Positions 45,952-53,426 of a stretch of 64,000 bases of DNA are shown here, piece by piece. The notes beneath the pieces are model-generated. The model saw only the letters and a list, made by a program, of their open reading frames with translations, did not search any database and was not told the origin of the DNA. Numbering within the stretch: the first letter of the stretch is position 1; the number at the start of each line of letters is the position of its first letter. Source of the stretch: Caryophanales bacterium UBA6356 (GTDB taxonomy: Bacteria; Bacillota_I; Bacilli_A; RFN20; CAG-826); contig DJRQ01000035.1 in assembly GCA_002440125.1 (NCBI GenBank), forward strand, positions 1-64,000, read 5' to 3'. Both the position numbers and the translations under genes were made by a program.

Positions 45952-48201
45952 CTAGGAGACGGGCTTTCTTAAGAACAAGACCATGTTTTTCGATATTTTA
46001 GAACCGATTTTGAATTCCAATTCGGTTTGATGCTCGTAGAATTTCCTGCCACCCTCATAATTGAGGTAGTCCTCCACGGTCCATTTTTTCCCACTGCCGT
46101 CATAGTTATCAGGGGTGATGGGAAGATCTTTGGCGAAGGAGGCGCCCGATTCCACTTCGATAGAGCCTATAAGTCCTGTTTTCATGAATTCAGCATCGAC
46201 ATCGATAAACCCTTCGGAATCGCGGACGATATTCGTTTTATTGACAATCCCCCCATCATAAACATAAACGCGGACGGATTCCGAATCGTGCGGCGCCAAA
46301 GCGATCCCGACCTTTGAAATGCGCAAGCTACCATCATCTTCGTAAACGTAAAAAGCGCGAACGAGAATATTGTAATAGTTCATCGAATTTTCGGTGATCC
46401 GAAAGAGGTTTTTCAAGTACCCTTTGGATTGATTGAAATCGTGGTTTTGGAAGAGGGGCGCATTTTCGATGTTTTGAAAATCGGTTTGAGCGCCGCCCAC
46501 TTCAAAAATCTTCGTTTCCGCGCCTTCGTTGGTATCGGATGCGAAAAATTCATAGTAAGAACTCGGATATTTTTCAAGGCGATCTTGCGAATGAGCATCC
46601 GCCTCAGCGGCGCTAACGGAAGTCAAACGCTCGTTTTCATCGAGAATATAAGCATTCGAAGCAATGGTGAACATATTGCTGTAATAAGAATATTGCTTGC
46701 CGTTATATTTAAACGTATTCATTGTCCTGGTCTTCATTCCATCGATGCGGACATTGTTGATTTCGAAATCGACATAGGGGTTTATAACGCCATCCGCGCT
46801 ATAAGTTCCATTACCATATTTATAAAGAGAGGAGCCATTCTCGTAATCAAAGGAAACGTTTTTCCCAACGATTCGGAAATCGTCTATCTTCTCTATTTTG
46901 ACATAAAGCTTTAAGCGAACATTCCCTACGTCCCTATACGCATAATTCGCATCGTTCAAAAGAGGGTCTTGGCAAAGAAGGAAGGGCCTTTTCGGTTTGG
47001 TGAGGTCGGTAAAGGCAGATGGCTTATTCGTCGAGACGTTGACGCTTGTCGGATAGCCAACATAAACCAAGATATTGTAGATCCCTTCTCCTAGGATATT
47101 GGCGGATTTCCCAGCCTCGCTCCCAGCGAACAAAGCCTCATAGCTCGGGTGATAAAGGCCATTAGAGTCCTTCTCTAAGGACAAAGAAGATTGGGTCAAA
47201 GAATAATTCGCAGTCGTTTGATAGTTATACCATCCCCCAATCCATGTTCCAGGATTATAGGAAGTATAGCCGTTCGAAGAGAAACCAATAGGCGTGAAAT
47301 CCAGATAATAAATGGAATCCTTTTTAACGACCAGGTTGTTGTAATAGTAATAGGATTGGCTGTAGTTTCCTTCCGAGGCGTCTTGGGAAAAGTAATATTC
47401 TTCTTGGAAGATATAGTCGTTATTGAGTTCCGGGAATATCTCAGCCGTATCGCCATGAAGTCGAACGACGGGCTGTTGGGAAGTGGAATTATAGTTCTTC
47501 CCCGAAGTATAGATGGGATAGATGAATACCGTCTTTTTATTATAGGAAGAACCATCGATGCTGAACTCGCTATCGCTCGATAAAGCGGTCTCATCGACGT
47601 TGCTTAAAGGATCGAGAGCGCTGAGATAATGGAAGTTCCCCTGATTCATGAAACCGAGCTCGCTTACGTTTTCGACATCCGCGCTCCAACCGCAGAAAGA
47701 AAGACGGTAGCCTTTGGAGTCCTTGGCCCCGCATGAGGGCGAACCGATCTTTTCGAAGTCGTTTTGGGTGATGGAAGTATCGGCGACGAAATGCTTATAG
47801 GCGTACTTGGAATCATCTGCCGCATCCGTCCAAGCGCCGAAAAAAGAAGCGTCAGAGCTCGAAACGTTCGTACTTGAGGAGAAAGCGCTCTTCTTTTCGT
47901 CAAAGGCGCTTGCGGCATCGAATTTATCAAGATAGGAAGTATCGATGTTAAGGCCATTAGCGATGCCTTCTAAAATATAATCGGCATACATCCAGTTCGG
48001 GAAAACGTAAACGTCGTAGGTGTTGGCGTCGAGTTCGTAATTAGGGCGCACATCATCGATATAGGTATCGGGAATTATTTCCTTCTTCGTGCCTATAACC
48101 TCTCCTAGAACCCACGTCGAAAAGGCGCTTCCGAGCATGAATCCCGGCAAAATCGCCAAGGCGAGAAGGGCGATCTTTTTGAATAATTTGGATTTCTTCA
48201 T
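45952..48201 (-). CDS. Large secreted protein with SipW-like signal peptide
   Basis: I do not recognise the main body. 749 residues begin with a basic stretch and a hydrophobic segment ending GSAFSTWVLGEV, which matches the signal-peptide signature of the two other proteins of this locus. The rest is rich in Tyr, Ser, Asn and Asp, with no further membrane segment, no LPxTG and no lipobox. Two places look weakly like InlB B-type beta-grasp repeats: RLSFCGWSAD...KTVFIYPIY near 165-235 and KFYEHQTELEF...KNMVLFL at the very end. It may be a matrix or adhesin partner of the fibre proteins. SD GGAGGGCAGAGG precedes the ATG. It is the last gene before a strong terminator. Confidence 0.75.
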   Translation of the reverse strand: MKKSKLFKKIALLALAILPGFMLGSAFSTWVLGEVIGTKKEIIPDTYIDDVRPNYELDANTYDVYVFPNWMYADYILEGIANGLNIDTSYLDKFDAASAFDEKKSAFSSSTNVSSSDASFFGAWTDAADDSKYAYKHFVADTSITQNDFEKIGSPSCGAKDSKGYRLSFCGWSADVENVSELGFMNQGNFHYLSALDPLSNVDETALSSDSEFSIDGSSYNKKTVFIYPIYTSGKNYNSTSQQPVVRLHGDTAEIFPELNNDYIFQEEYYFSQDASEGNYSQSYYYYNNLVVKKDSIYYLDFTPIGFSSNGYTSYNPGTWIGGWYNYQTTANYSLTQSSLSLEKDSNGLYHPSYEALFAGSEAGKSANILGEGIYNILVYVGYPTSVNVSTNKPSAFTDLTKPKRPFLLCQDPLLNDANYAYRDVGNVRLKLYVKIEKIDDFRIVGKNVSFDYENGSSLYKYGNGTYSADGVINPYVDFEINNVRIDGMKTRTMNTFKYNGKQYSYYSNMFTIASNAYILDENERLTSVSAAEADAHSQDRLEKYPSSYYEFFASDTNEGAETKIFEVGGAQTDFQNIENAPLFQNHDFNQSKGYLKNLFRITENSMNYYNILVRAFYVYEDDGSLRISKVGIALAPHDSESVRVYVYDGGIVNKTNIVRDSEGFIDVDAEFMKTGLIGSIEVESGASFAKDLPITPDNYDGSGKKWTVEDYLNYEGGRKFYEHQTELEFKIGSKISKNMVLFLRKPVS

Positions 48202-48212
48202 CCTCTGCCCTC

Positions 48213-48842
48213 CTATTCCTTATGGGTTGCGACCACTTCGAAGTTAAAGCGAATCAAGGAGTTCGCTTTCTTTTCGTTCCAGACGATTTCTCTTAGCTTT
48301 TGATAGCTTTCTTTGGTGTCCGGTTCCATGCCACTCCGGTAGCCTAAAGAGATGGAAACGCTACTCGAAATCGGGCTTTCGAAATCGGAAAGAGATATGT
48401 TTTCCGAATCGCCATACCAAAGACCTTCTAGCGATTTCTCCAAGGAGGGGTCTGGCAAATAAAACTGAAAATAGGAAGAGAATTCGTCGCTAAGTTCGAT
48501 TTTATACTTGAAGGTATAGGTAAAATCCCCGAATGAGAGGCTAGTATCGTCTTGGAAAGACCATTGGTAGGTGAAATTAATGGGCGAAGGAAATTCAATG
48601 CCATTCTGATCGACGATCAACTTCGGAAGCGTTCCATCGGGCGCATAAAGGGTATCGTTCTGGGAGCCAAAGGAGACATGAAGCGTCCCGAAGTTTTCTG
48701 GCACCTTTTTGGTTATTTCCAAGTCCGCTTGATCCTCTTTCCTAACAAGGGCATCAAAGACAAAAACGGAAAAGCCGCCCCCCACAATGGCGGCGCTAAG
48801 AAAAAGAGGAAGGGCTATCGCGAAAACCCTTTTAAGCCTCAT
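48213..48842 (-). CDS. TasA-like small secreted protein with SipW-type signal peptide (second copy)
   Basis: 209 residues with an N-terminal signal segment ending IVGGGFSVFVFD. The body has the beta-rich composition of camelysin/TasA-type fibre proteins. Its end, GYRSGMEPDTKESYQKLREIV, matches DYQSGKEPKNETGYVALKEAV of the 225-residue protein at 50455-51132, so the two are distant paralogues. It overlaps the signal peptidase gene by 11 bases, with an AAGGGGAG site inside that gene. A role as minor fibre subunit or anchor is inference. Confidence 0.7.
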   Translation of the reverse strand: MRLKRVFAIALPLFLSAAIVGGGFSVFVFDALVRKEDQADLEITKKVPENFGTLHVSFGSQNDTLYAPDGTLPKLIVDQNGIEFPSPINFTYQWSFQDDTSLSFGDFTYTFKYKIELSDEFSSYFQFYLPDPSLEKSLEGLWYGDSENISLSDFESPISSSVSISLGYRSGMEPDTKESYQKLREIVWNEKKANSLIRFNFEVVATHKE

Positions 48843-50379
48843 AGTGCTTCTCCCCTTTCTGCTCTCCGTTATAGCGGATTGAAATCTTCGAGTATTCCGT
48901 CGGGTTGTAATCGATGTTTATGGCTTTTTTGAAATGGAAGGTCAAGAAATATTCGCCTGCCTCCAAGGCTTCGAAGGATGAGGCTTTGGACAAAAAATAG
49001 ACAAGGTTTCCGCTCTCTTCCAAAAGCGAGGCTTTCGCGTCCAAAACGGAAATCGTTTCTTTTTCCTTCGAATCGAAAGAAATGAAGGAGCGATACCCTT
49101 TCTTTTCGAAAGGCGAAGCGCCTTTCTCGTCCAAAAGCCCGAAGCTTCCTTTTTCCAAATGCCCATAGAACCCATAAAGAAAGCCCTCGGCCTCGTTTTG
49201 AGAAAGAAGCTTTAACGCCGCTTTTCTTTCGCCTTGTTTCAAATAAAGGTCGGCTTTCTCTTTTTTACTCACGAAATACACTCGCTTCGTGACTGGCTTA
49301 AGATCCTTCTTAGAAGGAAGGACTTCTTTCGTTACGCCTTCCATTTCGATGGAAGAGCTCCTCTTTTCCCTCGCATTTTCGGCTTCTCCCTTTCCTTCCG
49401 AAATGGCAGAATACGCTTCTTCCTTCGCTTTTTCTTCCTTTAAGCGAGACGCAAGAAGAGAGGATTCATTTCCTTGCTCTTTGACTTCATTCCCCTCTTT
49501 ATCTACGCCGATAAGGCCATAAAGAATGGCTTCATAGCGGATTTCGTATTGGTCAGCGCTCTTCGTATAGAGAACGCTATAGACGATAAGGAGCATAAAG
49601 GCCGTCAACAAAGTGATAATGCCGATACCGCTTTGCAAATAGATGATAAACATCCCCAAGGTGAGGTTCTTATACCCAGTCCACTCCCCGACTATCTGAT
49701 CGTAAGCAATGGCGATTTCCCCCGCCATCGAGGTAGGGTTCGCATCGCCTCGAAAAGTATAGGCCTTCTGGCCGTCTTTCTCGGTGATATCGAGCAAACG
49801 GTGAACGATCGTTATCGTCTTGCCTTCTTCTTTGCTATCCATCTTGAAGGCATAGACCTTATAGGGAACAAGTTCCTCTTCGCTTCGAACCTTTTTCAAA
49901 GTGACAAAGCCATAGCGTTCAATGCGGTTCTCATTCCCTAAAAGGTCATGTTCGGAAAGCTCGTTCCTATTTGAACGATGGATTTCAGACATCGATTCGG
50001 TATGAATGACAAGCATCGCCGTATCGCCCATAAAGAGCTGACCGCCCGCTTGTTGTTCCACCATGGCCAAAGCGACAAGCCCCAGCAAAAGAACGTAAAA
50101 AGCGATAAGAAAACCGCTAAGGACGTTAGAAGCTTTCTTTTCGCTCTTTTTCTTCTTGTTGATTCCTAAAGCGATGGAGCGAGGTTCGCCATATTTCTTT
50201 TGAAGGCGTCTGAGATCCTTTTTGACCGTTACTTCGATTTTAGGATCTTCCACTTTCGCTAGATATAAGCGCTTCTTGCTATGGAAATATAAGGCGGAGA
50301 TACCAATGAAAGCGACAGCGAAAAGAACAACTACAACCATGCAGACGATGTAGATGAGATTCATGCTATTCGTTGTCAT
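48832..50379 (-). CDS. SipW-type signal peptidase I with large C-terminal extension
   Basis: Predicted membrane protease removing signal peptides of the neighbouring proteins. Helices are near residues 8-30, 86-106 and 241-270. The catalytic domain between the last two has the nucleophile Ser129 in HTESMSE, His193 in IVHRLL and Asp212 in FRGDANP. A His in place of the bacterial Lys is the ER/SipW type (S26B). SipW proteins are about 190 residues; this one has 515. About 245 residues follow the last helix: a charged coiled-coil-like stretch (305-350), then a mixed part ending YFLTFHFKKAINIDYNP. By topology this extension should be cytoplasmic. SD AGGAGGGG. Confidence 0.85.
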   Translation of the reverse strand: MTTNSMNLIYIVCMVVVVLFAVAFIGISALYFHSKKRLYLAKVEDPKIEVTVKKDLRRLQKKYGEPRSIALGINKKKKSEKKASNVLSGFLIAFYVLLLGLVALAMVEQQAGGQLFMGDTAMLVIHTESMSEIHRSNRNELSEHDLLGNENRIERYGFVTLKKVRSEEELVPYKVYAFKMDSKEEGKTITIVHRLLDITEKDGQKAYTFRGDANPTSMAGEIAIAYDQIVGEWTGYKNLTLGMFIIYLQSGIGIITLLTAFMLLIVYSVLYTKSADQYEIRYEAILYGLIGVDKEGNEVKEQGNESSLLASRLKEEKAKEEAYSAISEGKGEAENAREKRSSSIEMEGVTKEVLPSKKDLKPVTKRVYFVSKKEKADLYLKQGERKAALKLLSQNEAEGFLYGFYGHLEKGSFGLLDEKGASPFEKKGYRSFISFDSKEKETISVLDAKASLLEESGNLVYFLSKASSFEALEAGEYFLTFHFKKAINIDYNPTEYSKISIRYNGEQKGEKHYEA

Positions 50380-50407
50380 ACTATCCCCTCCTTATAAGCC
50401 AACAAAG

Positions 50408-50430
50408 GCTTGGGGGAGGTGCCCCCAAGC
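50408..50430 (-). terminator. Attenuator-like hairpin between fibre gene and signal peptidase gene
   Basis: A perfect 9-bp stem GCTTGGGGG/CCCCCAAGC with a 5-base loop, followed only by CTTTGTTGG. The weak T run suggests partial termination or mRNA end protection, which would give more of the first gene product than of the peptidase. Confidence 0.6.
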
Positions 50431-50454
50431 GCAAAATACATTAAAAAGAATGAA

Positions 50455-51132
50455 TTAGGCCTTGACCAAAGTTGCTTCGCTTACAATGGAGACTTGTTGA
50501 TCTTTTACGGCTTCCTTTAAAGCAACGTATCCGGTTTCATTCTTCGGCTCTTTGCCGCTTTGGTAGTCGAAATAGAAGAAAGCACTTTCATCCTTATAAG
50601 ATGTCGGAAGCTTAATAGAGGTCGCGTTTTCGCCCCAGGTATAGACATAACCAACGTAATTTTCGGAAGTAAACGACTTAGCGCTGGCGCTTCCGGTAGA
50701 GACGGCATATGTTTCGAAGGTGTAGCTATCCGCACCCTGAACCGAAATATATTCGCTCACCGCTTTCGGGACAAAGATATAGGTTTTGATGGAGGTCTTC
50801 ACCTTCCCATCGACCTTATCGGAATTCGAACTGTTATAGGCAATCGTTCCTTTCCAACTCTCTCCTTCGCCTTCCATATAAATGCCGCCAGCCTCTAAGC
50901 CAGTTCCTAGACCATTTCCATTCGCAGTACGCCCTTCGGAAGTTTGATCCAAGATTATCTTCGAGGAAGCATCTTGTGTAAAAGTGCCGATTTTGACAAG
51001 CTGAGTCACGTTGATGCTCGCATTGCTTTCTTCTTGAGCTTTATCGCCGAAATACCAAACGGAGAAACCCGAACCAACAACGGCAATCGCAGCCGCCGCT
51101 GGAAGGGCAAATCCCACTAAAAATTTTTTCAT
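50455..51132 (-). CDS. TasA/camelysin-like secreted fibre candidate with SipW-type signal peptide
   Basis: 225 residues, first gene of the locus. The signal segment AAIAVVGSGFSVWYFGDKA corresponds to the SipW signature (usually GGTYAYFSD) in position and shape but with a changed sequence. The mature part is rich in Ser, Thr, Gly and beta-branched residues, has no cysteine, and ends with the YQSGKEP...GYVALKEAV segment shared with the 209-residue protein. A strong SD (AGGAGG), a good promoter and the hairpin after the gene fit a highly made structural protein. Fibre formation is inferred from the Bacillus SipW/TasA parallel. Confidence 0.7.
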   Translation of the reverse strand: MKKFLVGFALPAAAAIAVVGSGFSVWYFGDKAQEESNASINVTQLVKIGTFTQDASSKIILDQTSEGRTANGNGLGTGLEAGGIYMEGEGESWKGTIAYNSSNSDKVDGKVKTSIKTYIFVPKAVSEYISVQGADSYTFETYAVSTGSASAKSFTSENYVGYVYTWGENATSIKLPTSYKDESAFFYFDYQSGKEPKNETGYVALKEAVKDQQVSIVSEATLVKA

Positions 51133-51163
51133 ATCCTTTTCCTCCTAATTCTTAGCGAGCAAA

Positions 51164-51191
51164 AATATAAGGTCTTTTTTTCGAATTTCAA
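51164..51191 (-). promoter_or_regulatory. Promoter of the SipW fibre operon
   Basis: TTGAAA (-35), 16-base spacer, TATATT (-10) on the minus strand, giving a leader of about 25 nt that contains the SD AGGAGG. Confidence 0.6.
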
Positions 51192-51343
51192 GGAATATAC
51201 ATTCGTCAATCTATTTCGTTTTCCTTCGAAATAAATAAAAGGAAACAGAAAATGTATGTGCTCTATAGAAAAATTTATTTTCTTGAAAATGTAACGATTT
51301 AATGCGTTCAAAACAAGATATTCAATGAAAATATTAATTTTTT

Positions 51344-51357
51344 CTTAAACGTTTAAG
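51344..51357. promoter_or_regulatory. 14-base perfect palindrome CTTAAACGTTTAAG
   Basis: It lies 150 bases upstream of the fibre promoter. It is followed by TTTTT on the plus strand, so it may be a small terminator, but an operator is equally possible. Confidence 0.3.
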
Positions 51358-51694
51358 TTTTTATCATTTTAAGTCCGATATTTACTGAATTTTCTTCGTT
51401 CCTACCATTTTTAATTCTTCTTTGAAAGCGGTTTCATTTCCAAAATTCATCTACTTGAAGAATTCGAGTTCTTATGGGCTTTTTATTCATATTGTTATCA
51501 TTTATTGAATATCAGACAATAAAACATCTTAATTATCTTAACATTTTTCTTCAAAAAGCTTTTTAGGATGCGATTTTTCTTAAAAAACACTCGCAAAAAA
51601 AACAGCCCTCGATTTCTATATGTCAAAATACAATTGTTTCCTTATTTATTTAGATAAATAACTAATTTTGTATTTCACATTGTTGCTATAGTCG

Positions 51695-51713
51695 ATGTGT
51701 CCGAATGGAACAT
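51695..51713. promoter_or_regulatory. Candidate TetR operator
   Basis: ATGTGTCC-GAAT-GGAACAT is an inverted repeat with one extra base, in the size range of TetR-family sites, 170 bases before the tetR start. Confidence 0.25.
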
Positions 51714-51885
51714 ATGTATTTTTTACCATTTTTTCTTGATGGCAAAAAGACAAAGTCTTCTATTTTTCAAATCAAGCAGATCGATGAAGAAAAGTCCGAA
51801 CTCTCTTCCCTCCTTCAGCTAGACCATCCAATTTAACTTTGGCGAATGGATAAAAAGTTTTAATATGTATGCGGGAAGGGAATAT

Positions 51886-52467
51886 ATGGCTTATAGAAAA
51901 CTTTCGAACATTCGGGAATCCATTCTCGAGAAAGTCACCGAACTCGGGGCGAAGGAAGGCATTTCGTCGATTACCGCCCGAAAAGTCGCTTCTTTAGCGG
52001 ATATCAGCACCCATACCATCTACACCAATTTCCTCTCGATGGACGATCTTATCAATGAAGCGGCCCTCCGTTACGAAAAGAAGGAGCTCAATGTCCTAAT
52101 TTCTTGCTTGAAAGAAAACATTTCGAAGGAAGAGGCCTTTTTAAAGACGCTTCAATCCCTTATGGAAGAGAAAAATGGCACTCTCTTTTATAGCGACTAT
52201 CGCTCGAGCAAGCTTCGGGAGTATTACGACCGTCAAAAGGCGAAAACTCAGAAATATATCGAATATTCCAAAATGCTTTTCGGAGATTACAAATCGGTAA
52301 GCGACAAGATTTATCTTTTCCTATGGAATCATGCGATTATGTGCTTATTCGTCTATTCAAGCGCCCTCATAAAAGGGAAGATCAACGATACTTTGGAGGC
52401 ACGAAAAACCATTATCGAGATCATCTTTAATGGCACGACACACATTCTTCCGAAGAAAAAGCGATAG
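51886..52467 (+). CDS. TetR-family transcriptional regulator
   Basis: 193 residues. The N-terminal helix-turn-helix is ITARKVASLADISTHTIYTNF (ITARKVASLADISTHTIY), typical of TetR, followed by an all-helical ligand domain with no recognisable ligand type. Start 51886 is preferred over 51865 because GGAAGGG lies before it. It is divergent from the SipW fibre operon across the AT-rich region and is the natural candidate for its regulator; this is inference. No other target is near. Confidence 0.85.
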   Translation: MAYRKLSNIRESILEKVTELGAKEGISSITARKVASLADISTHTIYTNFLSMDDLINEAALRYEKKELNVLISCLKENISKEEAFLKTLQSLMEEKNGTLFYSDYRSSKLREYYDRQKAKTQKYIEYSKMLFGDYKSVSDKIYLFLWNHAIMCLFVYSSALIKGKINDTLEARKTIIEIIFNGTTHILPKKKR

Positions 52468-52487
52468 TTTTCCCCAAAAAAGGCGAG

Positions 52488-52510
52488 AAAAAAACACGGA
52501 TTTCTCCGTG
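52488..52510 (-). terminator. Terminator of the tRNA-Asp/tRNA-Phe transcript
   Basis: CACGGA and TCCGTG close a GAAA tetraloop, followed on the minus strand by TTTTTTTCTC. Confidence 0.9.
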
Positions 52511-52521
52511 CTCATTTCAGG

Positions 52522-52597
52522 TGGTGGCCCAGGGGGGAATCGAACCCCCGACACAAGGATTTTCAGTCCTTTGCTCTACCGACTGAGCTACCGGGCC
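52522..52597 (-). tRNA. tRNA-Phe (GAA)
   Basis: 76 nt with encoded CCA. Acceptor GGCCCGG with CTGGGCC, D arm with GCTCAGTCGGTAGAGC, anticodon stem AAGGA/TCCTT closing CTGAAAA (anticodon GAA), T arm GGGGG-TTCGATT-CCCCC. It follows tRNA-Asp after 3 bases. Confidence 0.97.
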
Positions 52598-52600
52598 GCC

Positions 52601-52677
52601 TGGCGGATCATACGAGATTCGAACTCGTGATCTCCTCCGTGACAGGGAGGCATGTTGGACCGCTACACCAATGATCC
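52601..52677 (-). tRNA. tRNA-Asp (GTC)
   Basis: 77 nt with encoded CCA. Acceptor GGATCAT/ATGATCC, discriminator G, anticodon stem CCTCC/GGAGG closing CTGTCAC (anticodon GTC), T arm ACGAG-TTCGAAT-CTCGT. First gene of a two-tRNA transcript. Confidence 0.97.
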
Positions 52678-52693
52678 ATCGCCGTGCCTAAGT

Positions 52694-52722
52694 ATTATCC
52701 ATAAGTGGAGAGGATAATGCAA
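52694..52722 (-). promoter_or_regulatory. Promoter of the tRNA-Asp/Phe pair
   Basis: TTGCAT (-35), 17-base spacer, GATAAT (-10) on the minus strand. Confidence 0.65.
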
Positions 52723-52780
52723 GAGATATTTATAAGAATTTTAGCCGAATATCGGGCTTTTTGAAGAAGCTTTAAAGAAA

Positions 52781-52805
52781 CAAAAAGCCCTCGCTAAAGA
52801 GGGCT
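52781..52805 (-). terminator. Terminator of rubrerythrin
   Basis: AGCCCTC and GAGGGCT (7-bp stem, 6-base loop) followed by TTTTG TTTC on the minus strand. Confidence 0.88.
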
Positions 52806-52826
52806 AAGTCCTTAGTGAAAAAGAAA

Positions 52827-53366
52827 CTAATAATTCTTTGCGCGAAGTTCGAAAAAGGCTTTCGGATGTCCGCAAACCGGGCAAACCTCAGGAGCGAATT
52901 TCCCCACCACGATGTGACCGCAATTGCGGCATTTCCAGACCGCCACGTCTTTGGAGACGAAGACCACGCCTTCTTTGACATTGGCAAGAAGTTTCTTGTA
53001 GCGTTCTTCATGCTCCTTCTCGATGGCACCAACCATCTTGAACTTATTGGCGATTTCGATAAAGCCTTCTTCGCGAGCGACTTTCTCGAATTCCTTATAC
53101 ATATCGGTCCATTCGTAGTTCTCGCCAGCCGCCGCCGCCTCAAGATTCTCGGCGGTTGTTGGAACATCGCCGCCATTAAGGTATTTGAACCAAAGCTTGG
53201 CGTGTTCCTTTTCGTTATCGGCCGTCTCTAAGAAGATGGCGGCTATTTGCTCATACCCTTCTTTCTTGGCTTTCGAGGCGAAGAAAGTGTATTTATTGCG
53301 AGCTTGGCTTTCACCCGCGAAAGCGGTCATTAGATTTTTTTCGGTTTGAGATCCTTTGAATTCCAT
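52827..53366 (-). CDS. Rubrerythrin
   Basis: Non-haem diiron peroxidase protecting anaerobes from hydrogen peroxide. The ferritin-like domain has the iron ligands in [28 protein letters not shown] and [13 protein letters not shown]-terminal rubredoxin-like domain has CRNCGHIV and [12 protein letters not shown]. 179 residues. SD AAGGAG and a TATAAT -10 (53390-53395) are upstream; the -35 is poor. It is transcribed alone and fits an anaerobic lifestyle. Confidence 0.96.
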   Translation of the reverse strand: MEFKGSQTEKNLMTAFAGESQARNKYTFFASKAKKEGYEQIAAIFLETADNEKEHAKLWFKYLNGGDVPTTAENLEAAAAGENYEWTDMYKEFEKVAREEGFIEIANKFKMVGAIEKEHEERYKKLLANVKEGVVFVSKDVAVWKCRNCGHIVVGKFAPEVCPVCGHPKAFFELRAKNY

Positions 53367-53426
53367 GTTTTGTTTCTCCTTATGCCTCCATTATAGTTCT
53401 TAAGTTTCACTTTGCGAGCGAAACGC

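Larger units (their letters stand above)
51192..51885. other. AT-rich intergenic region between fibre operon and tetR
   Basis: About 690 bases with no credible gene: all frames are broken by stops and composition is far more AT-rich than the surrounding genes. It holds the palindrome CTTAAACGTTTAAG (51344-51357), the imperfect inverted repeat at 51695-51713, the repeated word CGAATGGA (51702-51709, 51843-51850), and many A/T runs. It is likely a regulatory region for both flanking transcripts, or a scar of horizontal transfer. Confidence 0.6.

Noticed and set aside
52357..52554. A minus-strand frame starting MSGVRFPPGPP
   Set aside because: Typical false translation across a tRNA 3' end; it overlaps tRNA-Phe and its terminator.
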